DNA of 64,000 nucleotides from positions 7,517,001-7,581,000 of the forward strand of contig NC_065573.1 of NCBI RefSeq assembly GCF_937616625.2, read 5' to 3'. The position numbers and the translations under genes are program-made. The notes under the pieces are model-generated. The model searched no databases. It saw only the letters and a program-made list of their open reading frames with translations, and was not told the DNA's origin. Positions 62,601 through 64,000 of the stretch are shown one piece after another; positions within the stretch are counted from its first letter, which is position 1, and each line of letters opens with the position of its first letter. The DNA comes from Mercurialis annua (lineage: Eukaryota > Streptophyta > Magnoliopsida > Malpighiales > Euphorbiaceae).

Positions 62601-63865
62601 TTGTATTGTGAATACACTTTATTGCGGGTAGCCATGCTTAAATTCATCAAGATTTTTCTTACCAAGGCTACACATTTAGATTTTGTGGTTAGACATATGA
62701 ATGTAAGAACCACATTCCTTAATGGTTAAATTAAGGAGTATATCTATATGGAACAAGTCGAGGATTTTGAATCTGAAGAAGGTTCCAAGACGTGTAAGCT
62801 AAAATGATCCCTGGTGGATGAAAAGAAAGCTTCGAGTTTCATCGTCTTGATAAATCCGTAAGAAGTTACGAATTTATTAAAAACGATGATAAACCCAATG
62901 TTTACAAGAAGGTTAGTGGGAGCAGACTCACTTACATGATCTTGCATGTAGATAACTTATTACTAATAAATAATAATATCGGAATGTTAACTTTTGTAAA
63001 ACTTTGGTTTATCTAATACGTACTCCATCAAAGACCTCGGAGAGGTAGCCTAAATTCTCAGTATTAGACTCTATAGAGATAGATCTAAGAGAATAATTGG
63101 TTTCTCCTAAAGGCTCTTCTTAGAAAAGATATTGAAGTAGTTCAATATGGAAGTTCTAAGAGAGGATTGATACTAGTTAGGCATAAAATTCTTCTTTCAA
63201 AGGGAGTGTCTTCCGAAACTTCTAAAAAAAAAAGAAAGAATCTAGCAAAGATACCATAAGCTTCGGCAATTGGTAGTCTGAGGTATGTGTTGCCACATAC
63301 AAAGCTAGAAATTGTCTATGCGGTTAGTGGGACTAATCGGTTTTAATCCAATCTATGTTGAGAACATTGGATGGTTGTTAAAGGTATCTTTAAGTACTTT
63401 ATAGAACTAAAGATATGGTATTAACAAATGGAGAACGAGATTTGTAAGTAGACCGTTTTACAGATTCTGATTAATAATTAGATATGGATAATAGAGAGGC
63501 TATCTCCAGATTCATATTTATCTATAATGAAGGAGTAGTGAGCTAGCAGTGTTCTAAGCAAGAATCAACTCCATACTCCATTATAGAAGCCGAGTATATT
63601 ATGACATGAGATGTCGTAATAGAAGGTGTTTGGATAAATTAGTTTATAACTGAACTAAGGACGGTTTTCTTCCATTAAGTCGAAAGTTCCTCTTTTCTGC
63701 GACCACAATGGTGCTACTGCCCTAGCAAAAGAAGCCGGGTCTCACAAATTATACGAACATAAAGAAAGGCATTATCATATTATATAAAGAAATTGTTGGA
63801 AAGAGAAAATTATTTCTCTAAAAGATAGCATTAGCCAATAAGACGGCTAACCCACTGACAAAGCC
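59603..63865 (+). pseudogene. Decayed Ty1/copia gag-pol, second copy
   Basis: Closely matches 29865-30011 plus 46992-51110. Positions: uninterrupted TAGGA site 59745-59749, zinc knuckle 60725-60766 (same TGA after His), protease Asp 60879 (DTD), integrase Asp about 61462, VGYPKDS segment about 62027, RT start about 62471, HVDN about 62945-62956, RNase H EAE about 63586. Stops and frame breaks are mostly the same as in the other copy, so they predate the split of the copies. The few differences include a 20-bp-shorter stretch near 60070 and an A-run expansion near 63223. Confidence 0.9.
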
Positions 63866-64000
63866 CATGACTTGGAGTCATTAAGGTTTACATGACTTAG
63901 AGTCATTAAGGTTTACATGACTTAGAGTCATTAATATTTACATCTTGTGAAGATGGGGCTTAGATATAGTTGTCAATGGCACTAGTGCAAGTGGGAGATT
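63866..64000 (+). mobile_element. End of copia internal region and first base of the 3' LTR
   Basis: Three 25-bp repeats (63866-63940), then the polypurine tract (63989-63999). Base 64000 corresponds to the first T of the LTR at 51250, so the window ends exactly at the internal/LTR border. The element continues outside. Confidence 0.88.

Overview
The window looks like repeat-dense, gene-free heterochromatin from a flowering-plant nuclear genome. I find no intact host gene, rRNA, tRNA or CRISPR. The evidence for a plant is LTR retrotransposons primed by initiator-methionine tRNA (TGGTATCAGAGC just inside the LTR), a plant-type Ty1/copia pol order (protease, integrase, RT, RNase H), a non-coding element with very long LTRs starting TGTAATACCCC, and a long AT-rich satellite. 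The species cannot be told from the sequence. All element names below are structural assignments by eye; no database was searched.

Layout. 1-46 and 47-2692 are the internal start and 5' LTR of a minus-strand LTR element that runs off the left edge. It sits in a partial LTR of another family (2693-4654). A small satellite block with inverted units follows (4655-5897). Next is a truncated minus-strand LTR (5898-9254), itself hit by a terminal-inverted-repeat element (7999-9043). The main 60-bp satellite array runs from 9255 to 27054; from about 16.2 kb it is organised in 3.1-kb higher-order repeats. A solo copia-type LTR (27055-29037, target duplication ATCCA) interrupts it. After 827 bp more satellite, the sequence jumps at 29864/29865 into the interior of the same copia family. 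That copia copy is split by a 16,975-bp tandem retrotransposon (30012-46986; LTR-internal-LTR-internal-LTR; target duplication TAGGA). It resumes at 46992, runs through a decayed pol and ends in a 3' LTR (51250-53232). Satellite returns at 53233-57049. A second copia copy (57050 to beyond the window) closes the window, which stops exactly at the first base of its 3' LTR.

Order of events, inferred. The satellite expanded first. Copia elements already carrying stop codons inserted into it, and an unequal exchange produced the solo-LTR/satellite/internal chimera. The long-LTR element inserted in the copia leader and then doubled by LTR-LTR recombination. Its two internal regions differ at only a handful of sites in 4,030 bp, so the doubling is recent.

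The most unusual signal is in the long-LTR family. Three divergent LTR lineages carry an array of short perfect palindromes about 200 bp downstream of a conserved GAG|GTAA splice-donor-like site. The stem sequence differs between lineages, and in one case within a lineage, but pairing is kept. A separate set of five or six small hairpins lies between this array and a conserved splice-acceptor-like site. Together these suggest an undescribed structured intron or DNA-palindrome module in plant LTRs.
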